Shown here one piece after another: positions 33,367-42,024 of a DNA stretch of 64,000 nt (its first letter is position 1; every line of letters starts with the position of its first letter). Where the stretch lies: contig NZ_CP058335.1 in assembly GCF_013391105.1 (NCBI RefSeq), positions 3,286,001 to 3,350,000 of the forward strand. Direction: 5' to 3'. Source of the stretch: Natronomonas salina. Its GTDB lineage: Archaea > Halobacteriota > Halobacteria > Halobacteriales > Haloarculaceae. Both the position numbers and the translations under genes were made by a program. The notes beneath the pieces were generated by a model. That model was not told where the DNA came from. It did not search any database and saw only the letters and a list, made by a program, of their open reading frames with translations.

Positions 33367-33408
33367 ATGACCGAGACGACCGACCGAACCCGGAGGTATC
33401 GACCGTGA
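33367..33408 (+). CDS. 13-codon upstream ORF ending inside the purU start codon
   Basis: ATG 33367 opens a short frame encoding MTETTDRTRRYRP. Its TGA stop (33406-33408) overlaps the purU GTG start (33405-33407) as GTGA. The ggaggt at 33392-33397 inside the short ORF serves as the purU ribosome-binding site. Leaderless initiation at the short ORF and reinitiation or coupling at purU is a plausible reading. Whether the peptide is made, or senses anything, is not known; three Arg and three Thr codons stand out. Confidence 0.4.
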   Translation: MTETTDRTRRYRP

Positions 33409-34367
33409 GCCGAGAGTACACCGAAATCACGGTCGTCGGGGACGACGACACGGGCCTCATCGCGCGGGTGACGACGCTGCTGTTCGAGCGCGACATCAAC
33501 ATCGAGGACCTCGACCAGGCGGTCCGGGAGGGGGTCTTCCGGATGACGATGTCCGTCGACACCGCCGACATGTCGTGTACGAAGGACGAGCTGCGCGAGG
33601 CGCTGGCCGACCTCGGCGACGACCTCGGGATGGACATCCAGGTGCGGTTCCCGGCCGACCGGGAGACCCGGACCATCGCGGTGCTGGTGACGAAGGAGTC
33701 CCACTGCCTGGAGGCGATGTTCGAGGCGTGGGCCGACGGCGAACTCGGCGCCGAGATCAGCGTCATCGTCGGCAACCACGACGACCTCGAGCCGCTGGCC
33801 GACCACTACGGCGTCGACTTCCACGACGTCGGCGACGAGAAGGGCAACCCCGACGAGGAGGAGCTGCTGGCGGTCCTCGACGAGTACGACACCGACCTCA
33901 TCGTGCTGGCGCGGTACATGCGCATCCTCAGCCCGAACGTCGTCTTCCGCTACGAGGACCGCATCATCAACGTCCACCCGAGCCTGCTGCCCTCCTTCCC
34001 CGGCGCCGAGGCCTACCGGCAGGCCCGCGAGGAGGGCGTCCGCATCGCCGGCGTCACCGCCCACTACGTCACGACCGACCTCGACCAGGGGCCGATCATC
34101 ACCCAGCGGGCCTTCGACGTCCCGGCGGGCGCCAACGTCGAGGAGATCGAGCGCCGCGGCCAGCCGCTGGAGGCGGAGGCGCTGCTGGAGGCCGTCCGGC
34201 TCCACCTCGACGGCGCCGTCTCCGTCTACCGCGGCCGGACGGAGCTCCGCGACGACGTCGACGCCGACGACTACCAGCTCGGACTCCCGGATGCCGCGGA
34301 CGACCTGCTGCCGGACCGCCCCGTCGACGGGCTCGGCGACGTCGTCGCCCGCGAGGACGGGTCGTAG
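33405..34367 (+). CDS. purU: Formyltetrahydrofolate deformylase
   Basis: This 320-aa enzyme hydrolyses 10-formyl-THF to formate and THF, balancing one-carbon pools and feeding formate to purine synthesis. An ACT domain covers the N-terminus (VVGDDDTGLIARVTTLLFER), followed by a formyltransferase-type domain with INVHPSLLPSFPG (N189, H191) and the catalytic Asp block LDQGPIITQ. The C-terminus has about 40 acidic residues beyond E. coli PurU. GTG 33405 has a good Shine-Dalgarno sequence (ggaggt at 33392-33397) and overlaps a short upstream ORF. It is divergent from purSQ, consistent with a one-carbon/purine link. Confidence 0.92.
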   Translation: MSREYTEITVVGDDDTGLIARVTTLLFERDINIEDLDQAVREGVFRMTMSVDTADMSCTKDELREALADLGDDLGMDIQVRFPADRETRTIAVLVTKESHCLEAMFEAWADGELGAEISVIVGNHDDLEPLADHYGVDFHDVGDEKGNPDEEELLAVLDEYDTDLIVLARYMRILSPNVVFRYEDRIINVHPSLLPSFPGAEAYRQAREEGVRIAGVTAHYVTTDLDQGPIITQRAFDVPAGANVEEIERRGQPLEAEALLEAVRLHLDGAVSVYRGRTELRDDVDADDYQLGLPDAADDLLPDRPVDGLGDVVAREDGS

Positions 34368-34378
34368 CCGACCGATGG

Positions 34379-34406
34379 TTTTATTGTTTTAGGCCAACCT
34401 AAAACA
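34379..34406 (+). promoter_or_regulatory. TATA box and DtxR/IdeR-like iron box
   Basis: TTTTATT (34379-34385) is a TATA box. A 22-bp perfect inverted repeat runs from 34385 to 34406: TGTTTTAGG, spacer CCAA, CCTAAAACA. The core TTAGG-N4-CCTAA resembles operators of DtxR/IdeR/SirR-type metal repressors. The TATA box lies 26 nt before ATG 34408, so the site would cover the transcription start of a leaderless mRNA. Iron-dependent repression of the downstream iron-type permease is a well-supported guess. Confidence 0.68.
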
Positions 34407-34650
34407 GATGCCGCGGACGGGTTCCGTGGACCCGCTTCGCGCCGCCGAACCGCCGACTCGTCGCTCCGTGGGCATCACCGTGGAGTTCGACCGGGTCACG
34501 TCCTCCGGGCGACGGCCCCGCTGTCCGTCCCGCGTGGGCCCGACCGGCGACCGCGCTCGCGTCTGTCCCTCGTCGCCGTCGGGCCGCCGGGAGGGCGCCC
34601 GGTTCTCGGTTCAGGAAGACCTAAACGACCCGAGACCGGACCGTCGACCC
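34407..34650 (+). other. Leader of the iron permease gene, in frame but not protein-like
   Basis: From ATG 34408 the frame stays open into the permease and would add 81 residues, rich in Arg, Pro and Ser and without a recognisable domain. A second TATA-like box CCTAAACG (34619-34626) sits about 28 nt before ATG 34651. Either this is a leader with two promoters, or it is the scar of a deleted first gene such as a binding protein, or it is a real N-terminal extension. I see no other gene. Confidence 0.45.
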
Positions 34651-36255
34651 ATGACCGAGGCGTCCACCAGGGAGAACCAGCCGGAGCGGCCGCTGGGTCT
34701 GACGCTCCTGAGCGGCGCCGTCGCCGCCGCGCTCGTCTTCCCGCTGACCTGGGTGGTCGTCCGCGCGGCCGAGGTCGAGACGGGCCGCGCGACCGAGATC
34801 CTCCTGCGGCCGCGCACCCACGAGATCTTCCTCAACAGCCTCCTGCTGATGGTCGGCGTCACGGTGCTGTCGATCCTGCTGGCGGTGCCGCTGGCCGTGC
34901 TGACGGTCCGTACCGACCTCCCGGGGCGGCGGTTCTGGACCGTCGTCGTCTCGCTGCCGCTGGCCGTCCCCAGCTGGCTCGGCGCCTTCGCCTTCGTCGC
35001 GATGTTCCGGCCGCGCGGCATCGTCCAGGGGTGGCTCGAACCCCTCGGCGTCCGGGAGCTGCCCGACCTCTTCGGGCTGCCCGGCGCCGTCCTCCTCATC
35101 ACCCTCTACACGTACCCCTACGTGTTCATCACGACCCGGGCGGCGCTGAAGACCTTCGACAAGTCCCTGGTCGACGCGGCCCGCACGCTCAACCACGGCT
35201 GGTGGGACACGTTTCGACGGGTGACCTTGCCGCAGATCCGGCCGGCCATCGCCGCCGGCGCGCTGCTGGCGGCGCTGTACGCGGTCTCGGACTTCGGGAC
35301 GCCGGCGTTCCTGCAGGCCGAGGTGTTCACCCGCGCCATCTACCAGGAGCAGCGCCTCGGCAACAACGACTACGCCGCCTTCCTCTCGCTGCAGCTCGTC
35401 GCGCTCACCGTCTTCATCCTCGCCGTCGAGTCGCGGGTCCGCCGCGCCGAGACGCTCTACACGTCGGGGACCGCCGGCGAGACCCGACAGGTCGAACTCG
35501 GCGCCTGGAAGTGGCCCGCCGTCGGCGCCTGCCTGCTGCTCTCGGGGTTCACGCTCGTCATGCCCGTCGCGCTGTTCACCTGGTACCTGTTCACCGGCCA
35601 GGCGGAGGCCAGCCAGAGCTTCGCGTTCCAGTGGTCCTGGCTGTTCAACTCGGCGTTCGTCGCCGGCCTCGCGGCGCTGGTGGCCGCCGTCGCCGCCGTC
35701 CCGGTCGCCTACCTGTCGGCCCGCTACGACACCCGCCTCGGCTCGGTGTTCGAGCGGGCGACGTACGTCGGCTACGCGGTGCCCGGCATCGTCGTCGGGC
35801 TCGCGCTGGTCTTCTTCGGCGCCCACTACGGCACGATCTCGTTCGGCACCGTCGAGGTCGGCCTGTACCTCACCCTCCCGGTCCTCGTGTTCGCCTACGT
35901 CGTCCGGTTCATGCCGCAGGCGGTCGGCTCGACGCGCACCTCGATCCTGCAGGTGAACCCGACGCTCGCGGAGGCCGCCCGGACGCTCGGCAAGGGCCCC
36001 CTGGCGACGTTCCGGTCGGTGACGCTGCCGCTCATCGCCCCCGGCGTCGTCGCCGGCGCCGCGCTCGTCTTCCTGACGACGATGAAGGAACTGCCGGCGA
36101 CGCTGATGCTGCGGCCGACCGGCTTCGAGACGCTCGTCACGCGCATCTGGGCGGCGGAGTCGGCGGGCCTCTACCGCTACGCCGCGCTCCCGGCGCTGCT
36201 GCTGCTCGTCGTCTCGGGACTGTCGATGGTGCTGATCCTCCGGCAGGAGGAGTGA
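34651..36255 (+). CDS. Iron(III)-type ABC transporter permease (FbpB family)
   Basis: The 534-aa protein is a fused double permease with about twelve membrane helices. Each half carries an EAA loop: LVDAARTLNHGWWDTFRRVT in the first and AEAARTLGKGPLATFRSVTL in the second. This fused layout is typical of Fe(III) (FbpB/SfuB) and thiamine (ThiP) importers. The upstream iron box favours iron. ATG 34651 gives a short cytoplasmic N-terminus before the first helix; the in-frame extension to 34408 is discussed with the leader. No binding protein or ATPase gene is adjacent, so partners must be encoded elsewhere. Confidence 0.9.
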   Translation: MTEASTRENQPERPLGLTLLSGAVAAALVFPLTWVVVRAAEVETGRATEILLRPRTHEIFLNSLLLMVGVTVLSILLAVPLAVLTVRTDLPGRRFWTVVVSLPLAVPSWLGAFAFVAMFRPRGIVQGWLEPLGVRELPDLFGLPGAVLLITLYTYPYVFITTRAALKTFDKSLVDAARTLNHGWWDTFRRVTLPQIRPAIAAGALLAALYAVSDFGTPAFLQAEVFTRAIYQEQRLGNNDYAAFLSLQLVALTVFILAVESRVRRAETLYTSGTAGETRQVELGAWKWPAVGACLLLSGFTLVMPVALFTWYLFTGQAEASQSFAFQWSWLFNSAFVAGLAALVAAVAAVPVAYLSARYDTRLGSVFERATYVGYAVPGIVVGLALVFFGAHYGTISFGTVEVGLYLTLPVLVFAYVVRFMPQAVGSTRTSILQVNPTLAEAARTLGKGPLATFRSVTLPLIAPGVVAGAALVFLTTMKELPATLMLRPTGFETLVTRIWAAESAGLYRYAALPALLLLVVSGLSMVLILRQEE

Positions 36256-36423
36256 TCAGACCCGGGGGCGACCCGGCTCCTTCAGGTCGTGCTCGAGGTC
36301 CGGGCCGTCGCGGATTTTTCCGAACGCCCAGATGAACGAGAACAGGATGACGAACACCATGACGACGCTCAGGACGACGACGCCCATCGCGATCGGGTCG
36401 GTGGCGGCTTGCAGCGGAATCAT
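36256..36423 (-). CDS. Small single-helix membrane protein
   Basis: This 55-aa protein starts MIPLQAATDPIAM, has one strong membrane helix (about residues 13-35: GVVVLSVVMVFVILFSFIWA) and ends in a charged tail (DLEHDLKEPGRPRV). Its stop codon abuts the permease stop on the other strand with no gap. No family was recognised. It could be co-transcribed downstream of purC, 99 bp away on the same strand. Confidence 0.65.
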   Translation of the reverse strand: MIPLQAATDPIAMGVVVLSVVMVFVILFSFIWAFGKIRDGPDLEHDLKEPGRPRV

Positions 36424-36522
36424 GGTCGGGGGTTGCGCTCGCCCCGCCATAAACATCTGGGATTCAGTCGGGAACGAACTGGCCAGAGCGGGAGCCCCCT
36501 ATCGGCTGGACCCAGGGTCCGG

Positions 36523-37542
36523 CTACAGGTTCCGGATCGTCTCCACGGCGTCGGCCAGCGGCGGCGCGCTGAACAGTTCGCGGTCGAGGTAGGCGTTCGC
36601 GCCGGCGGTGTACATGTCCCGGACCGCGTCGACGACGTGGTCGTCCAGCGGCGCCGGCTCGGCCTCGCAGAGCTCCCGCCAGTCGGCGACGTCCTGGGCC
36701 TTCGCCTCCGCCTTCGCGGCGTCGACGGCCTCGACCCACTCCGGCTGGGTGCGCTTGTGGTACTGCCGGACGACCTCCTTCGAGAGCTGCTGGCCCTCGT
36801 GGGAGAAGCGGTTCTCGTCGAACGTCCCGACGACGTCGGCCACCCGGATCTCGCCGTCGTAGTAGAGGCACTCGATCTTGCCGTCCTCGTGTTTCAGCCC
36901 GGCGTCGGCGGCCCGCTCGGTGACGAGGTCGTTGACCTTTCTGGCGACCCTCTCCAGGTCGTCGACGTCGGCCGCGCCCGCGATGTAGTCGGCGTTCTCC
37001 CGCGAGAGGTAGCGGTCGGACTCCTCGTACTTCGTCGAGAACTCGACGACGGGCTCCGGCAGGTCGACCGGCTCGTCCGGCCACGTCTCGACGTCCAGGC
37101 CGTACTCCCGGGGGTCGGCCCGCGAGCGGAGCGACGAGCCGACGGGCACCGTGTTCCGGAAGACGATCTCGAGGGGGACGAGGTAGTTCTCGCCGGCCGC
37201 CTCGTGGAACGCGGCGTAGTCGTACTCTCGGCCCTCGTGGGGCAGGTCCGGCACCTGGGTCAGGTCGATGGCCATCTCGCGGGGCGGGGAGACGACGTCG
37301 TCGAGGGGGACCACGTCGCCGCCGCTGACGACGCCGCGGTAGTGGGTCGGGACGCCGGCCGCCTCGAGGGCCTCGAAGTTCGCCGCGCCCATCGCGCACA
37401 GCGACGCCCCCTTGTTGGGGATGGAATCCGGCATCTTCCCCCAGTCGAACACCGAGTAGTCGTCGGTGAAGACGAAGGCGCCCCGCCCGAGGTCGTCGGG
37501 CCCCGCGGGCTCGGAGACGCGGAACTCCTTGACGCTGGTCAT
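36523..37542 (-). CDS. purC: Phosphoribosylaminoimidazole-succinocarboxamide synthase
   Basis: This 339-aa SAICAR synthase uses ATP and aspartate in purine step 7. The N-terminal region has [20 protein letters not shown], the usual start of the ATP-binding fold, followed by [14 protein letters not shown] and the active-site stretch [20 protein letters not shown]. It is longer than bacterial PurC (~240 aa), as in other haloarchaea. ATG 37542 is preferred because the 13 residues before it are not conserved-looking. It lies 57 bp downstream of the DUF2298 gene, and an operon with it is possible. Confidence 0.92.
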   Translation of the reverse strand: MTSVKEFRVSEPAGPDDLGRGAFVFTDDYSVFDWGKMPDSIPNKGASLCAMGAANFEALEAAGVPTHYRGVVSGGDVVPLDDVVSPPREMAIDLTQVPDLPHEGREYDYAAFHEAAGENYLVPLEIVFRNTVPVGSSLRSRADPREYGLDVETWPDEPVDLPEPVVEFSTKYEESDRYLSRENADYIAGAADVDDLERVARKVNDLVTERAADAGLKHEDGKIECLYYDGEIRVADVVGTFDENRFSHEGQQLSKEVVRQYHKRTQPEWVEAVDAAKAEAKAQDVADWRELCEAEPAPLDDHVVDAVRDMYTAGANAYLDRELFSAPPLADAVETIRNL

Positions 37543-37599
37543 TACCGGGTCGGGGTCCCCAGCCCGGAAAGGCGTTTCCATCGGGTCGCGGCGCCCCGG

Positions 37600-39891
37600 C
37601 TACCCGGTCTCGAGTTCGCCGCGGTCGACGGCGTACACCGTGACCGCCCCCTGCCGGAAGGCGACCTCGTAGGCCGGCCCCTCGAACGGTTCCAGGTCGT
37701 CGCCGTACTGCTCGCGCTCGACGGGCCCGACGAAGACGTAGTCGACGCCGTAGGCCGCGAGGTGGGCCGAGCGGTTCTCGCCGGCGTATATCTCGTCGAC
37801 GTCGTCGGCCCGCCGCTGGTAGGGTTCGACGCCCCGGTACCCCTGCTCGTGGCTCCAGCCCGCGACCGAGGGGTGGCCCGTGAACGTGGAGGCCGGGTTC
37901 CGCCAGTGGTACGTGCTCCGGCCGGGCGCCTCGACGACCGTTTTCGTCCCCGACTGCTCGTCCAGCCAGGCGACGGCGGCCATCTCGGCCGGCCGGCGGT
38001 CCTCGTGGGCGGCGAGGCCGTCGAGGCTCCCCTCGTCGGCGCCGTCGAGGACGGGCGGGACGAACGCGAGCGCGGCGAAGGGCGTGCTGACGAGGACGAC
38101 TGCGAGACACAGCAGGACGACGCCGCCGGACGCCGCGTAGCGCCGAGCGCTCGAGCGAGCGTCGGTCCGGTCGCGGACCGCGTCGACGGCCGACCCGCCC
38201 CACCGGACGGCGACGCCAGCGGCCGCCAGCCCGGCGAGCGTCCACGCCTGGATGGCGACCTTCAGCGTCGTGTTCCAGCGGATCACGTCCGGCGGCCACA
38301 CCTTCGCGTGGACCACCTCCATCGCCAGCACGAGGCCGAGCCCGCCGACGAGCAGCACCGTCTCGAAGCCCGCGCGGTCGTCCAGCCTCAGCAGGAGCGC
38401 GCCGGCCAGCAGCGGGAGGCCGATCAGCGAGAGGCCGGCGAAGCCGACGGCGACGGTGGCGGCGGTGAAGGCGACGACGGCGACGACGGCCGCACCGGCC
38501 GCGATCGCGTTGTCTCGACGCGGCCGGCCGGCGGCCCACCGCCGGACCGGCTCGCGACCCAGCGTCAGCAGGTAGCCGACGAACAGCGCCAGCATCGCGC
38601 CGTACATCAGGAGGAACCCGACGGCGGGCGTCCGCGGCGGGAACAGCCCGATGCCGTCGTTGGTCGGCGTCCCGAACAGGAGGAAGGGGGCGCCCCACAG
38701 GAGGGCCAGCACGCCGACGACCGCGGCGATCCCGGTCGCGCTGGCGGCCCGCCACAGCTCGTCGGTCAGCCCCTCTCGCGTCGGCCCGCGGACCATCGTC
38801 GCGGGGTGGGCCGGCGCGAAGAGGAGCCCGAGCCACGCGAGGCCGACGACCGAGGGGAGGACCCAGGCGTTCATCACGCCGAGCAGGCCGCCGAAGGCCG
38901 GCACGACGCCGAAGACGAGGGCGAACCGCCGTCGGCGCTCGTCGGCGGGGGTCCGGTAGTAGGCGTACGCGAACGCGGCGGCGACGACGAGAAAGCCCGT
39001 CGTGATGGTGTGGCCGTGGTGGTCGGCCTTCACGAACGAGTACATCGGGAACTCGGTGAGCGCGCCCTCGACGACGTAGCGGTCGTAGAACCAGCCCCAG
39101 GTGCCGGCGGCCGTCTGCTCCCGGAGGGCCTCCTCGTAGGTCAGGTGCCGGATCGCGCCGAAGACGGGCCGGCCGTACGCCCGCGCGACGTCCGCCGGGA
39201 GCAGGTCCCACGACAGCCGGACGGCCGTCACGGCGTAGCCCCCGACGGCGACGAAGAAGACCGAGAGCGCGCCGCCGATCCGTCGCGACCGGTCGCCGGA
39301 CGCCGCCAGGGCGCCGCCGACCCCGTACGCCGCGGCGACGAGCACGCCGAAGTACCCCGACATCGCGAGGTTGTACGCGTAGCGCGGCGCGGTGTCGGTC
39401 AGGGTGGCCAGCGTCGCGGTCATCAGGTGGCCGCCGAAGTAGTACCGCACCGACTTCCCGGCGAACCACATGTCCTCCGGCGGCAGCGACTCCGCGCGGA
39501 GCACGGCGTTCAAGAGCCCGAAGTGGAGGAACTTCTCGCCGCCGGCGGGGTTGATCGTCGGGTCGGACGCCCGGTAGAGGGCGTAGACGACGACGCCGGC
39601 CGCGAAGACGAGGTAGGCCTCCGCGCCGGCCCGCCACGGGACCTCGACGCGGGTGGCGGCGACGACCGCGCCCCCGACGAGCAGGCCGACGACGACCGCG
39701 AACGTCCACGACGAGAGCGCGAGGTGGCCGAGCCAGTACAGCGGGAGCGTGAGCGCGGCCAGCGACACCGGGACCGCGAAGGCGGCCCCGCGGTGGGGGA
39801 ACCGGGGGAAGAGGGCCGCACAGAGCGGCAGCCCGCAGGCGGCCAGGACTGCGTAGAGCAGCAGCCAGCGGGCGAGCAGGAGGAACTCCAT
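37600..39891 (-). CDS. DUF2298 large membrane protein
   Basis: This 763-aa protein has about 14-16 membrane helices. It shows the DUF2298 (Chlor_Arch_YYY) landmark: near residue 108 DPTINPAGGEKFLHFGLLNA, then LPPEDMWFAGKSVRYYFGGH and later STYHWRNPASTFTGHPSVAG. The C-terminal ~150 residues form an extracytoplasmic domain. The overall plan resembles GT-C-type lipid-linked glycosyltransferases, but function is not established. It is co-directional with tmk (79 bp upstream) and purC. Confidence 0.88.
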   Translation of the reverse strand: MEFLLLARWLLLYAVLAACGLPLCAALFPRFPHRGAAFAVPVSLAALTLPLYWLGHLALSSWTFAVVVGLLVGGAVVAATRVEVPWRAGAEAYLVFAAGVVVYALYRASDPTINPAGGEKFLHFGLLNAVLRAESLPPEDMWFAGKSVRYYFGGHLMTATLATLTDTAPRYAYNLAMSGYFGVLVAAAYGVGGALAASGDRSRRIGGALSVFFVAVGGYAVTAVRLSWDLLPADVARAYGRPVFGAIRHLTYEEALREQTAAGTWGWFYDRYVVEGALTEFPMYSFVKADHHGHTITTGFLVVAAAFAYAYYRTPADERRRRFALVFGVVPAFGGLLGVMNAWVLPSVVGLAWLGLLFAPAHPATMVRGPTREGLTDELWRAASATGIAAVVGVLALLWGAPFLLFGTPTNDGIGLFPPRTPAVGFLLMYGAMLALFVGYLLTLGREPVRRWAAGRPRRDNAIAAGAAVVAVVAFTAATVAVGFAGLSLIGLPLLAGALLLRLDDRAGFETVLLVGGLGLVLAMEVVHAKVWPPDVIRWNTTLKVAIQAWTLAGLAAAGVAVRWGGSAVDAVRDRTDARSSARRYAASGGVVLLCLAVVLVSTPFAALAFVPPVLDGADEGSLDGLAAHEDRRPAEMAAVAWLDEQSGTKTVVEAPGRSTYHWRNPASTFTGHPSVAGWSHEQGYRGVEPYQRRADDVDEIYAGENRSAHLAAYGVDYVFVGPVEREQYGDDLEPFEGPAYEVAFRQGAVTVYAVDRGELETG

Positions 39892-39970
39892 GTCTCTGGA
39901 TTCCGGGACGGAGTTGTCGGTCTTTCGGTATGTACGAGCGCGGTTTCAGTCACCCGGGCGGGCGCGTGGG

Positions 39971-40561
39971 TCACTCGTCGTCCAGCAGGCCGGCGACCAC
40001 GCGCTCGGTCGCCTCGACGACCGCCTCGGGTGACTGCGTGGCGTCGATGCGGACGAATCGGGTCGGGTCGGCGTCGATGAGCCGCTCGTAGTTCTCGGCG
40101 ACCCGCTCGAGGTAGTCGGCGGTCTCGAACTTGTTCGTCGCGCCGGCGCGCTCGGCGCCCACCTCGGGCGGCACGTCGAAGTACAGCGTCGCGTCGGGCT
40201 TCCGGGTGAAGGGCTCGTGGACGCCCTTGACGTAGGCCATCGGACGCTCGAGGCGGTCGGCGAGCGTGGCGCCCTGGTAGGCGTACCGGGAGTCGGAGTA
40301 GCGGTCGGAGATCACGACCCTGCCGTTGTCGAGGGACGGCCGAATCACGCGGGAGAGGTGGTCGGCGTGGTCGGCGGTGTAGAGGAACAGCTCGGCCATC
40401 GGGTCGGCGTCGTCGTCGGCGATGGAGCGGTTCACCGCCTCGCCGTACCACGACTCGGTGGGTTCGCGGGTGAACACCGTCTCCTCGGGGAGGGCGTCCC
40501 GCAGCGCCTCGCAGGCCGTCGTCTTCCCGCTCCCGTCGATCCCCTCCAGCGTGATGAGCAT
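39971..40561 (-). CDS. tmk: Thymidylate kinase
   Basis: This 196-aa enzyme phosphorylates dTMP to dTDP. The P-loop is [11 protein letters not shown] (residues 5-15), followed by the DRY-like motif [20 protein letters not shown] and the lid region [11 protein letters not shown]. Length is typical. It is the first of the minus-strand run tmk-DUF2298-purC. Confidence 0.95.
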   Translation of the reverse strand: MLITLEGIDGSGKTTACEALRDALPEETVFTREPTESWYGEAVNRSIADDDADPMAELFLYTADHADHLSRVIRPSLDNGRVVISDRYSDSRYAYQGATLADRLERPMAYVKGVHEPFTRKPDATLYFDVPPEVGAERAGATNKFETADYLERVAENYERLIDADPTRFVRIDATQSPEAVVEATERVVAGLLDDE

Positions 40562-40694
40562 AGCGGCCAGTCGGCGGCGGCGTATTTCAGTCTCCGGGTC
40601 TCCCCCTCGCGCCGCCGGCGAGCTGGCGGTGTCCCGGCCCGTCAGGTACGGGTGCGGGTACAGGGGTTTTCCGACGGCCGACCGTAGTGACGGT

Positions 40695-40880
40695 ATGGCC
40701 GACCAACGCTACGAGTACACGGTGGAGCCCATCTTCCTCTCGCCGGACGAGCTGCGGAACGACCGGTTCAAGTTCGACGACACGCTCAACGAGAAGGCCA
40801 GCGAGGGCTGGGTGCTGGACAGCACGCTCCGGATCGACAGCTCGTCCTTCCTGCTCGTCTTCGCCCGGCCGGTCGAGTAG
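40695..40880 (+). CDS. DUF4177 small protein
   Basis: The 61-aa soluble protein matches the DUF4177 pattern: [10 protein letters not shown] at the start, [20 protein letters not shown] in the middle and a hydrophobic C-terminal strand ([12 protein letters not shown]). Function is unknown. It is a lone plus-strand gene with its stop 22 bp from the convergent membrane-protein gene. Confidence 0.82.
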   Translation: MADQRYEYTVEPIFLSPDELRNDRFKFDDTLNEKASEGWVLDSTLRIDSSSFLLVFARPVE

Positions 40881-40902
40881 GGGAACGGTTCGCCGCTGTC
40901 GA

Positions 40903-41931
40903 TCACTCCCACTCGATGTCGCTGCTGCGCTCCGAGTCGCGCAGGATGAACGGCCCGATCGCGAGGGTGCGCTTCGCGATGGTCGCGAGCCGCAGGATGT
41001 ACGTCGAGAGGAGGACGAACGGCACGAACCCCGCGGTGACGCCGGCGCTGGTGACCCAGACGAGGTCGCTGATCCCCAGCGTGCTGCCCTGGAACATCGA
41101 CGGCGAGAGGTAGATCGCCATCGACCCGGTGACGACGAGCGCGGGGATGGTGGTGTAGATGATGTTCCGCGAGAGGTCGACGAGCTCCCACTGGAAGTAG
41201 AGGTTCTTGATGTACTCGCGGGCCGGCCCGAAGAAGCTCAGGACGTGCAGGAGGTCGACGAGCGCGCGACGTTCGTCCTCCGAGAGGTCGTCGCCGTAGC
41301 GGTCCCGAACCCGCCGGGCCTGGTAGATCTTCTCGGCGTAGTTGTAGTCGAGCGCGGCCTCGACGACGGCGTACTCGCCGAAGGTCTTGCCGTCGAGCTT
41401 CTCGACGACGATGTCGGCGTGGTCGGCGAGGTGGTCGGTGAACTGGTCGACGTCCTCCTGGAGGTCGCCGTTCGCGGTCCCGTCGACCGCGTCCCTGAAC
41501 GCCTCCGCCTTCTCGCGGCTGTTGGCGATCAGCGCCTGGAGGAACGCCTCCGGCTCTGGCGGACTGATGGAGCCGAACGACTCTTCGACGTCCCCCCGGA
41601 AGCTCATGGCGTCGCTCATCCGCTCGCGCTGGCCGCCCAGCGGCCCGATCTCCTGGGAGAGGACGAGCTGGGCGATGGTGACGACGAGCGTGACGCCGGT
41701 GATGAGCGCGCCGACGAGTGCCTGGAACATGTAGCGGGTCGGCCCCATCGTCAGCATGTACTGCCGGAACGGGGTGGCCGCGCCGAGGAGCAGGAAACTG
41801 ACGAACATCCCCACGGTGACGACGCCGGTGAGCGCCATCCGGTTGGCGTTGAGCAGCACCTGGAGACGGGCCTTGTCCCACCGGCTCCCGACGCGCTCCC
41901 GCATCGTGTAGTCGGGCTGGTCGTCGCCCAT
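40903..41931 (-). CDS. Haloarchaeal four-helix membrane protein, unknown function
   Basis: This 342-aa protein has two N-terminal helices (about 32-50 and 68-90), a soluble acidic central region of about 150 residues and two C-terminal helices (about 258-275 and 290-312). I recognise no named family or active-site motif. The layout (paired helices, cytoplasmic middle) could suit a channel or sensor, but that is speculation. It is monocistronic, 93 bp upstream of the nucleoside phosphorylase stop. Confidence 0.72.
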   Translation of the reverse strand: MGDDQPDYTMRERVGSRWDKARLQVLLNANRMALTGVVTVGMFVSFLLLGAATPFRQYMLTMGPTRYMFQALVGALITGVTLVVTIAQLVLSQEIGPLGGQRERMSDAMSFRGDVEESFGSISPPEPEAFLQALIANSREKAEAFRDAVDGTANGDLQEDVDQFTDHLADHADIVVEKLDGKTFGEYAVVEAALDYNYAEKIYQARRVRDRYGDDLSEDERRALVDLLHVLSFFGPAREYIKNLYFQWELVDLSRNIIYTTIPALVVTGSMAIYLSPSMFQGSTLGISDLVWVTSAGVTAGFVPFVLLSTYILRLATIAKRTLAIGPFILRDSERSSDIEWE

Positions 41932-42024
41932 ACGTGACGATGGTCGCAGGCGCGTACAAACGTGGCGATACCCCGGATTTTGGCTCCTGCCTCGAGAACG
42001 CGGCGGAGGGCCGCCTCGGCGCCG

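Noticed and set aside
36289-40080. 1263-codon plus-strand open frame
   Set aside because: It is antisense to purC and the DUF2298 gene, has Arg/Val/Gly-rich low-complexity translation and no domain; a shadow of GC-rich coding sequence.
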